A stretch of DNA of 64,000 nucleotides, from positions 186,001 through 250,000 of the forward strand of contig DAIQON010000001.1 in the NCBI GenBank assembly GCA_036787835.1. Direction: 5' to 3'. Under the pieces are notes generated by a model. That model did no database searches, was not told where the DNA came from, and worked only from the letters and a program-made list of their open reading frames with translations. Positions 9,513-18,499 of the stretch are shown piece by piece. The stretch's first letter is position 1; the number at the start of each line of letters is the position of its first letter. This DNA comes from DAIQON01 sp036787835. GTDB lineage: Bacteria > Patescibacteriota > Saccharimonadia > Saccharimonadales > UBA4665. A program made the translations under genes and the position numbers.

Positions 9513-10313
9513 ATGAGGCGATATTTTACTAAAGAGAACAAGGCGCTTGTTAGCGAGCTTGTACGAACAGATTTTAAGTTAAGGTACCAGGGATCAGTAT
9601 TGGGATATGCCTGGTCGCTACTTCGCCCTCTATTAATCTTCGTTATTCTATACGTTGTCTTTGTAAAATTTCTTAAACTAGGCAACGGGATACCACACTA
9701 CCCGGTCTACCTATTACTGGGTATAGTTATGTGGAATTTTTTTGTCGAGTTAACCTCACAAGGTCTTGGTTCAATTGTAGGGCGAGGAGATTTAATACGA
9801 AAAATACGTATTCCTCGCTGGATAATTATTTTTAGCAGTAGCCTGTCGGCAGTGATTAATTTGGGCCTTAACCTAATTGTAATAACTGTTTTTATGGCAA
9901 TAAATCATGTTGATATAGGATGGTCCATTCTATGGATTCCATTAATTTTGATAGAAGTTTATATTTTTGGCTTAGGTTTATCTTTTTTTCTATCCGCAGC
10001 GTTTGTTATGTTTAGGGACCTTAGCTATATTTGGGAAGTCTTACTTCAGGCAGGATTTTATCTTACACCTATCCTATATCCATTATCCAGAATTACAAAC
10101 GTTAGCTTTCAAAAACTTATAATGCTTAACCCTATGGCGCAAACGATACAAGCAGGACGTTATGTTCTAATCACAAAAGAGACTATTATTGGTCAAAATC
10201 TCTATGGAGATAGTTGGGTTCAATACGTGCCCTTTATTATTGTGGTTATTGTTTTTGTGTTCGGTGCTGTATATTTTAAAAAATCTTCAAGATATTTTGC
10301 GGAGAATATATAA
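9513..10313 (+). CDS. wzm: ABC-2 type polysaccharide export permease (Wzm/TagG-like)
   Basis: 266 residues with six predicted membrane segments (near residues 33-52, 62-84, 106-130, 140-165, 172-190, 235-255) and the Wzm/TagG N-terminus ending in LRPLLIFVILYVVF. It forms the membrane channel that exports a lipid-linked polysaccharide with the ATPase encoded 2 bases downstream. A TATAAT at 9497-9502 lies 10 bases before ATG, giving a near-leaderless mRNA. Wzm versus TagG cannot be separated by sequence alone; the glycan context fits either. Confidence 0.87.
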   Translation: MRRYFTKENKALVSELVRTDFKLRYQGSVLGYAWSLLRPLLIFVILYVVFVKFLKLGNGIPHYPVYLLLGIVMWNFFVELTSQGLGSIVGRGDLIRKIRIPRWIIIFSSSLSAVINLGLNLIVITVFMAINHVDIGWSILWIPLILIEVYIFGLGLSFFLSAAFVMFRDLSYIWEVLLQAGFYLTPILYPLSRITNVSFQKLIMLNPMAQTIQAGRYVLITKETIIGQNLYGDSWVQYVPFIIVVIVFVFGAVYFKKSSRYFAENI

Positions 10314-10315
10314 TA

Positions 10316-11509
10316 ATGAACGAAGAGATTGCTATAAGAGTTGAAAGTGTTAGTAAGTTCTTTAAGTTGCCACATGAAAAAAACAGTTCGATTAAAAGTA
10401 TTGTAGTTAACTTTTGGCGACGCAATAAGAGCTATGAGTTGCAAAAAGCACTAGAAGATGTATCCTTTGAGGTAAAAAAGGGCGAATTCTTTGGTATTGT
10501 TGGCCGAAACGGATCGGGCAAGAGCACACTGTTAAAATTGCTTGCTGGTATATATACACCAGATATAGGCAGTATTCATGTAAACGGTAAACTTACACCT
10601 TTTATCGAGCTTGGAGTTGGTTTTAGCCCGGAGCTCACTGGGCGTGAAAATGTCTTCTTGAACGGCGCTCTACTTGGCTTTAGTAGAAAAGAAATGGAAG
10701 CCATGTACGATGACATCGTTGATTTTGCAGAGCTAGAAAAATTCATGGATCAGAAGCTCAAGAACTACTCTTCAGGAATGCATGTACGTTTGGCTTTTTC
10801 GATAGCAGTTAAAGCAAATACCGATATTTTGCTATTGGATGAGGTTTTGGCAGTAGGAGATGCCGCATTTCAGCAAAAATGCTTCGATTACTTCTTGAAG
10901 CTTCGAAGAGATAAACAAACCGTTGTGTTTATATCTCATGATATGGAGGCCGTAAGACGATTTTGTACACGCGTAGCTTATATAAAGGATGGCGAACTTC
11001 TGGCTATCGGAGATCCACCTAAATTAGCCCAGATGTATACTAATGAGAACTTTGCACAGATTGTTAAAAATGATAAGAAGGCTTCACATAAAGAAAGCCG
11101 CTTGCCTGTATCTGTAGAGTTATCTATTGTTGGCAGTTCTACTATCAATGTGGGTGATCCAGTTAAGGTGAAGGTAAAGATTATCGCAGACAAGTCGCAC
11201 AGTGTTGTAATATCTGCTTCCGTCTTTAGAGACAATGTGTATGTGGGTGGATTTAATACTAAGAAATATAAAGAGCCAATTGTATTAAAAAAAGGTGAGA
11301 ATGATTTTAATTTTATTATTAAAACCAACTCGCTTAACGAGGGATCATACTATATAGGTTCTGGTGTGTTCGAAAGGGGTAGCTTTAAGCCCTTAGGCGA
11401 CCTAAGGGATGGCCCAAGAATTAGTATAGAGAAGCACAATTTATACAGTGATGGTTTGGCAAGTATTGACGGTGAAATAGTTAGAACGAGCAACAATAAG
11501 CTGTTATAA
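10316..11509 (+). CDS. wzt: Polysaccharide ABC transporter ATP-binding protein with C-terminal substrate domain (Wzt-like)
   Basis: 397 residues. The ATPase domain (about 1-245) has Walker A GRNGSGKSTLLK, signature YSSGMHVRLAFS, Walker B ILLLDEVLAVGD and H-loop FISHDMEAV. Residues about 265-390 form an extra beta-rich domain like the Wzt C-terminal domain, which in O-antigen exporters recognises the capped end of the glycan. This suggests the exported polysaccharide carries a terminal modification, possibly made by genes just downstream. It pairs with the permease 2 bases upstream. Confidence 0.9.
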   Translation: MNEEIAIRVESVSKFFKLPHEKNSSIKSIVVNFWRRNKSYELQKALEDVSFEVKKGEFFGIVGRNGSGKSTLLKLLAGIYTPDIGSIHVNGKLTPFIELGVGFSPELTGRENVFLNGALLGFSRKEMEAMYDDIVDFAELEKFMDQKLKNYSSGMHVRLAFSIAVKANTDILLLDEVLAVGDAAFQQKCFDYFLKLRRDKQTVVFISHDMEAVRRFCTRVAYIKDGELLAIGDPPKLAQMYTNENFAQIVKNDKKASHKESRLPVSVELSIVGSSTINVGDPVKVKVKIIADKSHSVVISASVFRDNVYVGGFNTKKYKEPIVLKKGENDFNFIIKTNSLNEGSYYIGSGVFERGSFKPLGDLRDGPRISIEKHNLYSDGLASIDGEIVRTSNNKLL

Positions 11510-11729
11510 AGGCAATGAATTTTTTAATTAAATAGTACGTTCATAAGTTTTAACATGGGTAGAAAGCTGATAATACCAAAATATACGGTTAGCATATGCA
11601 ATATTTTATTTACGTACGATTGCGCTACTTTATCCCACACAGCATTATTTAAGCTGTTATAATTATGTTGTATCAGATTAAACATTCAGTATCATAAAAT
11701 GTTATGCACACGTCGGGAGTTTTCTGTAA
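11510..11729. promoter_or_regulatory. Intergenic region with a candidate promoter before the glycosyltransferase run
   Basis: A 220-base AT-rich gap between wzt and the next glycosyltransferase, with no credible gene. A TATAAT at 11658-11663 is the best -10 candidate, without a clear -35 box. GGGAG about 10 bases before the ATG at 11730 could be the ribosome binding site. The seven genes to 18494 are tightly packed and probably depend on this region. Confidence 0.4.
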
Positions 11730-12875
11730 ATGAATATTGGGATTATCGATGGCTCGTTTCCGCAAAAAGAACCCTTTGGGTTCAGAAATCGCGAGATAAA
11801 TGGCCTGCTTGCAATAAATCAATCCACCAAAGTACTTACAGCATATACTATGTACCCGGAGGAGGATGCTTTTTTTGACCACTCTTATGGAATGACCAGA
11901 GCAGATTTTAATAATCGTAAGAAAGGCTACTTAAAGTACTACCCACAAAATCATGACCGTATCCACTATCTTCAAAAACAATATGATGAGCCATTTTTAG
12001 CATTCAGCTATTTTTTGGCGGAAACATATACTTTTTTGCCGTTTATAAAAAAGAATAAACTACCTTTTTGCTTTGTGTTATATCCGGGGGGTGGTTTTGG
12101 AATTAACAACCCTGGATCTGATGCTATGCTCATCAAGATATTTTCCTCACCTTTTTTCCGAAAAGTTATTGTAACCTCTGACATTACAGAAAAATACTTA
12201 TGCGATACAGTTCTTTGTGATAGAAACAAGATAGAAATGCTATGGTGTGGTGTGCCGCAATTTGAATCAAGCGACTTTATGCGCAAGACCAACTTCCCTG
12301 AATCTAAAAAAACACTTGATGTGCTTTTCGTGGCATACAAATATTCCGATAAGGGCTACGATAAATGTTATGACGTATATATCGAAACTGCTAAAAGAGT
12401 AATCAAAAAACACAAGGAAGTTATTTTCCATGTTGTGGGCAATTTTTCAGATAAGGATTATGACATTAGTGCGATCGAGAGTAATGTAGTTTTTCACGGT
12501 GTTCTAACGGGCGATGAGCTGAAGATACTATACAACGAGATTGATATACAAATCGGCCTTAGTAGAAGCAATGTATTATTTGATGGTAATTTTGATGGTT
12601 TCCCACTTGGCTTTGAAGCAATGCGTGCTGAAGTGCTATTAATGGCTTCTGATGACTTAGATCAGAACGGTGGCAGATTTTCGCAAGACGAGCTTTGTGT
12701 GGTCACAATTGATGCTAACGAGATTGCTACAAAAATTTTTAATTTTTTTGAAAATCCCAGCAAAATGCGAACTATTGCAATGAATGGTATGAATGCGATC
12801 AATAAAATACTTAATACTGACATAAGAGTGAAGAAGCTAGACGACATTCTAACCAAAGAGGCTCTGAATGAATAA
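11730..12875 (+). CDS. Glycosyltransferase, GT4/group 1-like
   Basis: 381 residues. The C-terminal half has the GT-B pattern: VLFVAYKYSDKGYDKCYDVY, then FHVVGNFSDKDYD, a FHGVLTGDELKILYNEIDI segment, and FDGFPLGFEAMRAEVLLM in place of the usual EX7E acidic motif. The N-terminal half is not like well-known families, so donor and acceptor are unknown. It overlaps the next gene by 8 bases. The gene and its neighbours to 14.4 kb are visibly AT-rich, as often seen in laterally exchanged glycan cassettes. Confidence 0.7.
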   Translation: MNIGIIDGSFPQKEPFGFRNREINGLLAINQSTKVLTAYTMYPEEDAFFDHSYGMTRADFNNRKKGYLKYYPQNHDRIHYLQKQYDEPFLAFSYFLAETYTFLPFIKKNKLPFCFVLYPGGGFGINNPGSDAMLIKIFSSPFFRKVIVTSDITEKYLCDTVLCDRNKIEMLWCGVPQFESSDFMRKTNFPESKKTLDVLFVAYKYSDKGYDKCYDVYIETAKRVIKKHKEVIFHVVGNFSDKDYDISAIESNVVFHGVLTGDELKILYNEIDIQIGLSRSNVLFDGNFDGFPLGFEAMRAEVLLMASDDLDQNGGRFSQDELCVVTIDANEIATKIFNFFENPSKMRTIAMNGMNAINKILNTDIRVKKLDDILTKEALNE

Positions 12876-14448
12876 GGCTGTCAAAAAGACAAAAGTTACT
12901 ATAGGGGTGCTAACGTATAATCACGAGAAGTATATTCAAGAATGTTTATCTAGCGTAGTCTCGCAAGCGGGCGATTTCGATCTTAGGATCATAATAGTTA
13001 ACGATAAATCAAAAGATGACACCGATAAAATAATTAAAAGTTTTATAGAAAAAAATAAAAATCTGAACATAGAGTATATCATCAATGAAACAAACATCGG
13101 TGCACAAAAGTCGATATACAAAATCTTAGAATTAATTAAAGGAACAAAGCCAGAATTCTGGTCATACATAGAGGGTGACGATAAATATTTAAGCGAAGAT
13201 AGAACCCAAAAACACATTAATCTACTAAAATCAGACAACACAGCAATAATGTCCTATAACAAACTCCTTCTGATCAACCAGAATAGCGAGACAATCACTG
13301 AGCATGAGCCAGAGCATTTGAGCAAAGTAGTAACTACTGACCAGCTCGCGTCACAAAACCACATCGGGAGTTTTTGCGCGACATTCTACACTGCTAGGTG
13401 TTTTGACTTTTTTGATCCGATGGAATTCGACGGGCTCATCGTTTATGACTGGTTTTTTAATATCTGGATGTCGCGTTTTGGAACGGTACGATTGCTCAAT
13501 GAATACCTATCAGGATACAGACAGCATTCTGCTAGTGTTTGGTCAGCGATGCCACAAACAAAACAGTACTGGGAATTAATCTGGTCAATTGATAGCTACA
13601 ACAAAAAATTGGATTTTGCATATGACGAAGCGTTCCAGTCTTATAAGCGCAACCTTATCAACCAGTTGTCATCAATCGGTAGCTCAATGGCTGTAGATCT
13701 CGCAATTCTAAGCGAACAGTTTATGTCTAAGGATTACCCGTTTAGTAACGGAGAGACTAAGTACATACTGGAGCACAACAATAGTGTCGTTATCATAGCG
13801 GAAAACAAAAGGAGCAGTTTACTCACCGCTATGGTAAAAGTATACAAACAGGATAACCCGAATATAGCCAGCAAGTTGCTAGGATATGACGGTGAATATT
13901 CACTTGTAACAAAGTGCATTTACGCTACCTCAACTGACGATGCCTACTATAGAGCCCTTCCAATATCTAATACACGTAACACATTACTTGTGTTTGAGAT
14001 CGGTACGGATGAAGAAACAACGATAGGTGCTGCTGATACTACGAGAAAGCTGAAAGCTATTTTTAATTCAATGAACTTTGTATATGTTGTGGTACATAGT
14101 GAAAAAACAAAACAAAATCTTGTCAGAATGAAGTTATGTGAAGAGCACCGTATAGCACTAATTCCAAGCTCCGTTTCAGAAAAAATTTATGGGAAGGATA
14201 AACTATATGACCCCGAGCAGGAAAAAAGCTACTTCCTACAGATCAACAACTTACTAAGAAGATGTGTCAGTGGAGAGATTCAGCCACGACCACCTCGACT
14301 ATTGAGAAGGCTAAAAATGTTGTGCCGGTCCATAATATCTTCTATATCCGTGCGTACAAAATCAGTGATTAAACGCAATAGATTTACCTTATTTGCTGCC
14401 AGAGAAGTTGTAAAATTAACGGGCTCGACTAATCACCCAAAGGAGTAA
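12868..14448 (+). CDS. Glycosyltransferase family 2 with long C-terminal extension
   Basis: 526 residues. Residues 9-250 are a GT2 domain (VTIGVLTYNHEKYIQECLSS at the start, IIIVNDKSKDDTDKII, and EGDDKYL as the metal-binding motif near residue 109). The remaining 270 residues, including a segment around LLVFEIGTDEETT, resemble nothing I can name and may be a second Rossmann-like or acceptor-binding domain. It overlaps the upstream gene by 8 bases. AT-rich, likely part of a strain-variable cassette. Confidence 0.75.
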   Translation: MNKAVKKTKVTIGVLTYNHEKYIQECLSSVVSQAGDFDLRIIIVNDKSKDDTDKIIKSFIEKNKNLNIEYIINETNIGAQKSIYKILELIKGTKPEFWSYIEGDDKYLSEDRTQKHINLLKSDNTAIMSYNKLLLINQNSETITEHEPEHLSKVVTTDQLASQNHIGSFCATFYTARCFDFFDPMEFDGLIVYDWFFNIWMSRFGTVRLLNEYLSGYRQHSASVWSAMPQTKQYWELIWSIDSYNKKLDFAYDEAFQSYKRNLINQLSSIGSSMAVDLAILSEQFMSKDYPFSNGETKYILEHNNSVVIIAENKRSSLLTAMVKVYKQDNPNIASKLLGYDGEYSLVTKCIYATSTDDAYYRALPISNTRNTLLVFEIGTDEETTIGAADTTRKLKAIFNSMNFVYVVVHSEKTKQNLVRMKLCEEHRIALIPSSVSEKIYGKDKLYDPEQEKSYFLQINNLLRRCVSGEIQPRPPRLLRRLKMLCRSIISSISVRTKSVIKRNRFTLFAAREVVKLTGSTNHPKE

Positions 14449-14458
14449 AATAGATAGC

Positions 14459-15646
14459 ATGGATAACATTTTTGTCACTCAACCACTCCTACCCCCTATA
14501 GAAGATTTTATTGCGGAAACAAAAGACATATTCGAAAGCAAGTGGCTAACCAATATGGGTAAAAAACACCAAGAATTGGAAGAAAAACTTAAAGATTTTC
14601 TGAAAGTTCGGGGTATTTCTTTGACCGTGAACGGTCACATGGCGTTAGAACTATCCATACAGGCATTAGAGCTAAAGGATGCCAAGGGTGGTGAGGGCGA
14701 GGTCATAACGACGCCTTTCACGTTTATCTCTACCACACATAGCATCGTACGGAATGGACTAAAACCAGTTTTTGCCGATATTGATTTCGATACATGTTGC
14801 ATAACGCCAGAAACAATAGAGCCATTAATCAACAAGAATACGGTCGCTATCATGCCGGTTCATGTTTACGGGAACGTTTGCGATGTTGTCGGAATAGAAA
14901 CTCTGGCTAAAAAGTATAACTTAATGGTTATCTATGATGCAGCACATACTTTTGGTGTTGAAGTTAAGATTGACGGAAAAACCAGGGGTATTGGTAGTTT
15001 TGGTGATGTGTCAATATTTAGTTTTCATGCTACAAAAGTTTTCAATACCATTGAGGGGGGTGCTGTCTGCTTTAACGATGAATCTTTGTACAAAAAACTC
15101 TATAACTTAAAGGATTTTGGAATTCGTTATGGTGATCCGGACTACATAGAAGGTATTGGTGCTAATGCCAAAATGAGTGAGTTTTCGGCAGCCATGGGTA
15201 TATGTAACCTTAGGTATATTGATGATGCGCTTGCAAAACGAAATGCTATTTCAGAGCTATACAAGGAAATGCTCGGTAGCATTAAGGGGATAACGTTGCC
15301 GACGATTAATGATTCAAGGATCACTCTAGCGAGACGTAATAATGCCTATATGCCTATAGTGTTCAATAGCGAAGTATTCGGTCAAGGTTTCAGGGATAGA
15401 GTAAAAGACGCACTAGCCGAAAACAACATATTTGCTCGGAAGTATTTTTACCCCCTAACAAATGACGCACAATGCTATGAAGGTCAATTTTCTTCCAAGG
15501 GCATCAATGGTTCAAACCCCACGCCGGTCGCACATAAATTAGCCAATGAAGTCCTGACCTTACCGATATATGCTAACTTGGATCTAGCAGACGTGGAACG
15601 AATATGTGAGATTATAAAAAAAACCGTTAAAAAACATGGCAAATAA
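14459..15646 (+). CDS. DegT/DnrJ/EryC1/StrS-family sugar aminotransferase
   Basis: 395 residues, a PLP-dependent fold type I enzyme. The Schiff-base lysine is Lys193 in SFHATKVFNTIEGG, and Asp160 in IYDAAH should contact the PLP pyridine nitrogen. The SFHATK-F-T-EGG context is typical of enzymes acting on dTDP-keto-6-deoxy sugars (VioA, FdtB, QdtB). With rmlA and rmlB in the same locus supplying dTDP-4-keto-6-deoxyglucose, it probably makes a dTDP-amino-dideoxyhexose. It overlaps the next gene by 11 bases. Exact position of amination is not predictable here. Confidence 0.87.
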   Translation: MDNIFVTQPLLPPIEDFIAETKDIFESKWLTNMGKKHQELEEKLKDFLKVRGISLTVNGHMALELSIQALELKDAKGGEGEVITTPFTFISTTHSIVRNGLKPVFADIDFDTCCITPETIEPLINKNTVAIMPVHVYGNVCDVVGIETLAKKYNLMVIYDAAHTFGVEVKIDGKTRGIGSFGDVSIFSFHATKVFNTIEGGAVCFNDESLYKKLYNLKDFGIRYGDPDYIEGIGANAKMSEFSAAMGICNLRYIDDALAKRNAISELYKEMLGSIKGITLPTINDSRITLARRNNAYMPIVFNSEVFGQGFRDRVKDALAENNIFARKYFYPLTNDAQCYEGQFSSKGINGSNPTPVAHKLANEVLTLPIYANLDLADVERICEIIKKTVKKHGK

Positions 15647-16922
15647 GAAAAATATTTTAGTATTTCCGTGTGGCTCTGAAATAGCCCTCGAAATATATAG
15701 GTCTCTAAAATACTCCACCCATTTTAATTTGATTGGTGGTAGTAGCATTAATGACCACGGTAAGTTTATATTTGATGATTACTTAGGCGGATTGCCGTTT
15801 ATAACGGATGACAATTTTATTCCAGTTATGAAAGGTATCGTAGAGGACAGAAACATAGACGCGATTTATCCTGCCATGGACGCTGTGATAGTTGAGCTAA
15901 AAAAACACGAAGACGAGTTGGGCTGTAAGATAATAAGTGCTGATCTATCGGTTGTTGAAACATGCCTATCCAAAAGTAAAACGTATGCTGAATTGGACGG
16001 GATAATAAAAGTGCCAAAAATTTTTAAAGCGAGTGAGGTCAGATACTTCCCAGTTTTTGGTAAGCCCGATGTTGGCTACGGCTCACGTGGTGGTAAAAAA
16101 ATAACCTCAGTCAAAACGCTCGATGAGTTTGTATCAAGTAGTCCAGAGTCGATACTTTGCGAATTCTTGCCAGGCGATGAGTATACTGTCGACTGTTTTA
16201 CAAACAAGGATGGAGAGCTGCTGTACTTTATGCCCAGGGTGAGACAGCGGGTCATGAATGGGATTAGCGTAAACACGGTTCCGTACTACGACGACATGCC
16301 CGAGTTTGCGGAGATAGTAAGGGCAACTAACCAGAAGATCAACTTTCGAGGAGCTTGGTTTTTGCAGTTAAAAAGAGACTCTAATGGTAAGCTTACGCTG
16401 CTTGAGATAGCAGCCCGACTTGGCGGCTCTTCATCACTGTCTCGTGGCAAAGGTGTTAACTTTGCACAACTCACTCTCTTTGATGCTTTTGGGTACGATG
16501 TTTCGGTAGTAGATAATGACTACGCAATAGAGCTGGACAGGGCTTTAGATACGGTCTATAAAATCGATATAGAGTATGAGGAAGTATTTTGCGACTTTGA
16601 TGATTGTCTGCTTATTGACGAAAAATATATAAACACAGAACTTATAGCATTCCTGTATCAATGTATAAATGAAGGCAAGAAGATTACGCTTCTGACTAAG
16701 CACGTCAACGACATAGACGAAACACTCTACAAATTTAGGCTTACAGGTATCTTTGATAGAGTTATCCACGTAAACAGTGAGGATGAAAAGCCTGATTATG
16801 TCGATAACGTGAACGCTATCTTCATAGACGACTCATTTGCCGAAAGGGCCGCTGTTCGAAGCGAGCTCGGTATTCCAGTGTTTAGTGTAGATATGGTAAG
16901 GTGTCTTCTGAGGCAACTATGA
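15636..16922 (+). CDS. ATP-grasp protein fused to a C-terminal HAD-like domain
   Basis: 428 residues. Residues 1-110 form a Rossmann-like pre-ATP-grasp domain; 120-290 are ATP-grasp (GKPDVGYGSRGG loop near 143, CEFLPGDEYTVDCF near 175, LLEIAARLGGSSS near 255 with metal-binding residues). Residues 315-428 look like a HAD hydrolase: DFDD at 320-323, Thr354 in LLTKH, and Asp398-Asp399 in IFIDDS. ATP-grasp enzymes join a carboxylate to an amine. Next to a sugar aminotransferase it could acylate an amino sugar, with the HAD part acting on a phosphorylated partner; that is inference. Its stop overlaps the next start as ATGA. Confidence 0.75.
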   Translation: MANKKNILVFPCGSEIALEIYRSLKYSTHFNLIGGSSINDHGKFIFDDYLGGLPFITDDNFIPVMKGIVEDRNIDAIYPAMDAVIVELKKHEDELGCKIISADLSVVETCLSKSKTYAELDGIIKVPKIFKASEVRYFPVFGKPDVGYGSRGGKKITSVKTLDEFVSSSPESILCEFLPGDEYTVDCFTNKDGELLYFMPRVRQRVMNGISVNTVPYYDDMPEFAEIVRATNQKINFRGAWFLQLKRDSNGKLTLLEIAARLGGSSSLSRGKGVNFAQLTLFDAFGYDVSVVDNDYAIELDRALDTVYKIDIEYEEVFCDFDDCLLIDEKYINTELIAFLYQCINEGKKITLLTKHVNDIDETLYKFRLTGIFDRVIHVNSEDEKPDYVDNVNAIFIDDSFAERAAVRSELGIPVFSVDMVRCLLRQL

Positions 16923-17464
16923 CAAATAATGATCACAAGATATCGGCTACTGATAAGGATTTTTTTGAAAGAATTCGAGTAAACGTCGCTAAGCTAATAG
17001 AAGATAGTGCCAAAGTCGAAGACGGTGTCGGCATCCGCGTATTGGATATTGCACCACAAGATTACGAAGGCGCAAAAAGATACTATACCGCGGCCACAGT
17101 GGAGACATTAGACATTGACCCGGCTGCCAACGCTACATTCACGGTGGATTTATGTGAAAATAACAGAGTCAGCATACCCGACGAAACCTTTGATGTCATT
17201 ATATGCACCGAAGTACTGGAACATGTTAATAACCCGTTTGATGCCGCTAAAGAGATGTTTAGAATATTAAAGAAAGGGGGGCGAATATATGTGTCGACTC
17301 CTTATAATTTTAGAATCCACGGGCCGTTACCCGATAATTGGCGCTTTACAGAGCACGGCCTAAGAATCTTGTTTTCAGATTTTTCAGTTGTTGACGTAGT
17401 CTCGCTCGAAGACAATCACAGATTCTTAATGCCAGTTCACTATACAACCAGGGTAATTAAGTAA
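16919..17464 (+). CDS. SAM-dependent methyltransferase (Methyltransf_11-like)
   Basis: 181 residues from the ATG at 16919, which overlaps the preceding stop as ATGA; a GTG at 16901 would add 6 residues. The SAM-binding core is visible: RVLDIAPQDYEGAKRY (motif I, with the usual glycine-rich loop altered), ETLDIDP, FDVIICTEVLEHVNNP and LKKGGRIYVSTP. In this place it probably methylates a sugar, possibly as a terminal cap recognised by the Wzt C-terminal domain. The substrate is a guess. Confidence 0.78.
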   Translation: MTNNDHKISATDKDFFERIRVNVAKLIEDSAKVEDGVGIRVLDIAPQDYEGAKRYYTAATVETLDIDPAANATFTVDLCENNRVSIPDETFDVIICTEVLEHVNNPFDAAKEMFRILKKGGRIYVSTPYNFRIHGPLPDNWRFTEHGLRILFSDFSVVDVVSLEDNHRFLMPVHYTTRVIK

Positions 17465-17465
17465 A

Positions 17466-18494
17466 ATGGCCAAGCACCCGCTGGTTTCAGTTTGTTGCAT
17501 CACATATAACCAGGAGAAGTTCGTCAAATACGCCTTGGACGGTTTTGTAATGCAAAAAACTAACTTCCCATTTGAAGTAATTATATCTGATGATAGGTCA
17601 ACCGACGACACACGCACTATTATTACAGAGTACGCCCAAAAATACCCGGATATTATTAAGCCTATTTTCCACAATAAGAATCTTGGATCACTCAATAATT
17701 ACCTAGATAATTTTAAACGGGCTACAGGCAAGTACGTGGCAATGTGCGAGGGCGATGACTACTGGACTGACCCAGAGAAGCTACAAAAACAAGTTGATTT
17801 TTTGGAAACTAATCCAGACTATTCAATTAGCTTTCACCCTGTCGAAGTACGCCATGAAAACGATGCATCAAAAGATCATATCTTCCCAGAGGAGACAAGT
17901 GGGTTCGACCTTGATACATTACTAGATCACAACTTTATACAAACCAATTCTGTTATGTATCGGCGCTTAAAAGAATATAAAAACCTAAGTGGGGTTGATT
18001 TTGCCCCCGGCGACTGGTACCTGCACGTCTACCATGCTCGATTCGGTAAAATTGGATTCATGAGCGACGTTATGGCAACCTATCGCAAGCACGACGGTGG
18101 TATGTGGGCTGGCACGATCAGCGATCCGGAAGGTTTTTGGCGTAGGTACGGGACCAAGCAATTGGAGTTTTGTACGCAGCTGCTACTGTTATTTCCCGGC
18201 GACAAAGACCGGCAAGACAGCATAAATATGCTTGCTGCCAGGATATTATACGAGATCAATAATGCTATTGACGCCAAATCCGACTTTTTTAGAAGTATAT
18301 GTAAAAAATATCCAGAGTTTATTGCAGAATATGTAGGATTATTGAAACGAGTAATTAGCGAGAAAGATCTTATGTTGGAGACTCGGAATATAGATTCGAA
18401 AACACTGAAGATCGCTAAAAAAACGCACTCAATTGCTAGAAAAATTCGAGGCATGCACAAGGCTGTATCTAATAGATTAAGTGGACGTCAGTAG
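17466..18494 (+). CDS. Glycosyltransferase family 2
   Basis: 342 residues. The N-terminus (LVSVCCITYNQEKFVKYALDG, then VIISDDRSTDDT) and EGDDYWTDPEKLQKQ, with the DxD-type motif near residue 95, are diagnostic of GT2 enzymes, the last motif being common in capsule and O-antigen transferases. The C-terminal 100 residues are helical and basic and may bind the membrane. It is one base after the methyltransferase stop and ends the rightward run; the next gene is convergent. Confidence 0.85.
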   Translation: MAKHPLVSVCCITYNQEKFVKYALDGFVMQKTNFPFEVIISDDRSTDDTRTIITEYAQKYPDIIKPIFHNKNLGSLNNYLDNFKRATGKYVAMCEGDDYWTDPEKLQKQVDFLETNPDYSISFHPVEVRHENDASKDHIFPEETSGFDLDTLLDHNFIQTNSVMYRRLKEYKNLSGVDFAPGDWYLHVYHARFGKIGFMSDVMATYRKHDGGMWAGTISDPEGFWRRYGTKQLEFCTQLLLLFPGDKDRQDSINMLAARILYEINNAIDAKSDFFRSICKKYPEFIAEYVGLLKRVISEKDLMLETRNIDSKTLKIAKKTHSIARKIRGMHKAVSNRLSGRQ

Positions 18495-18499
18495 ATAAA

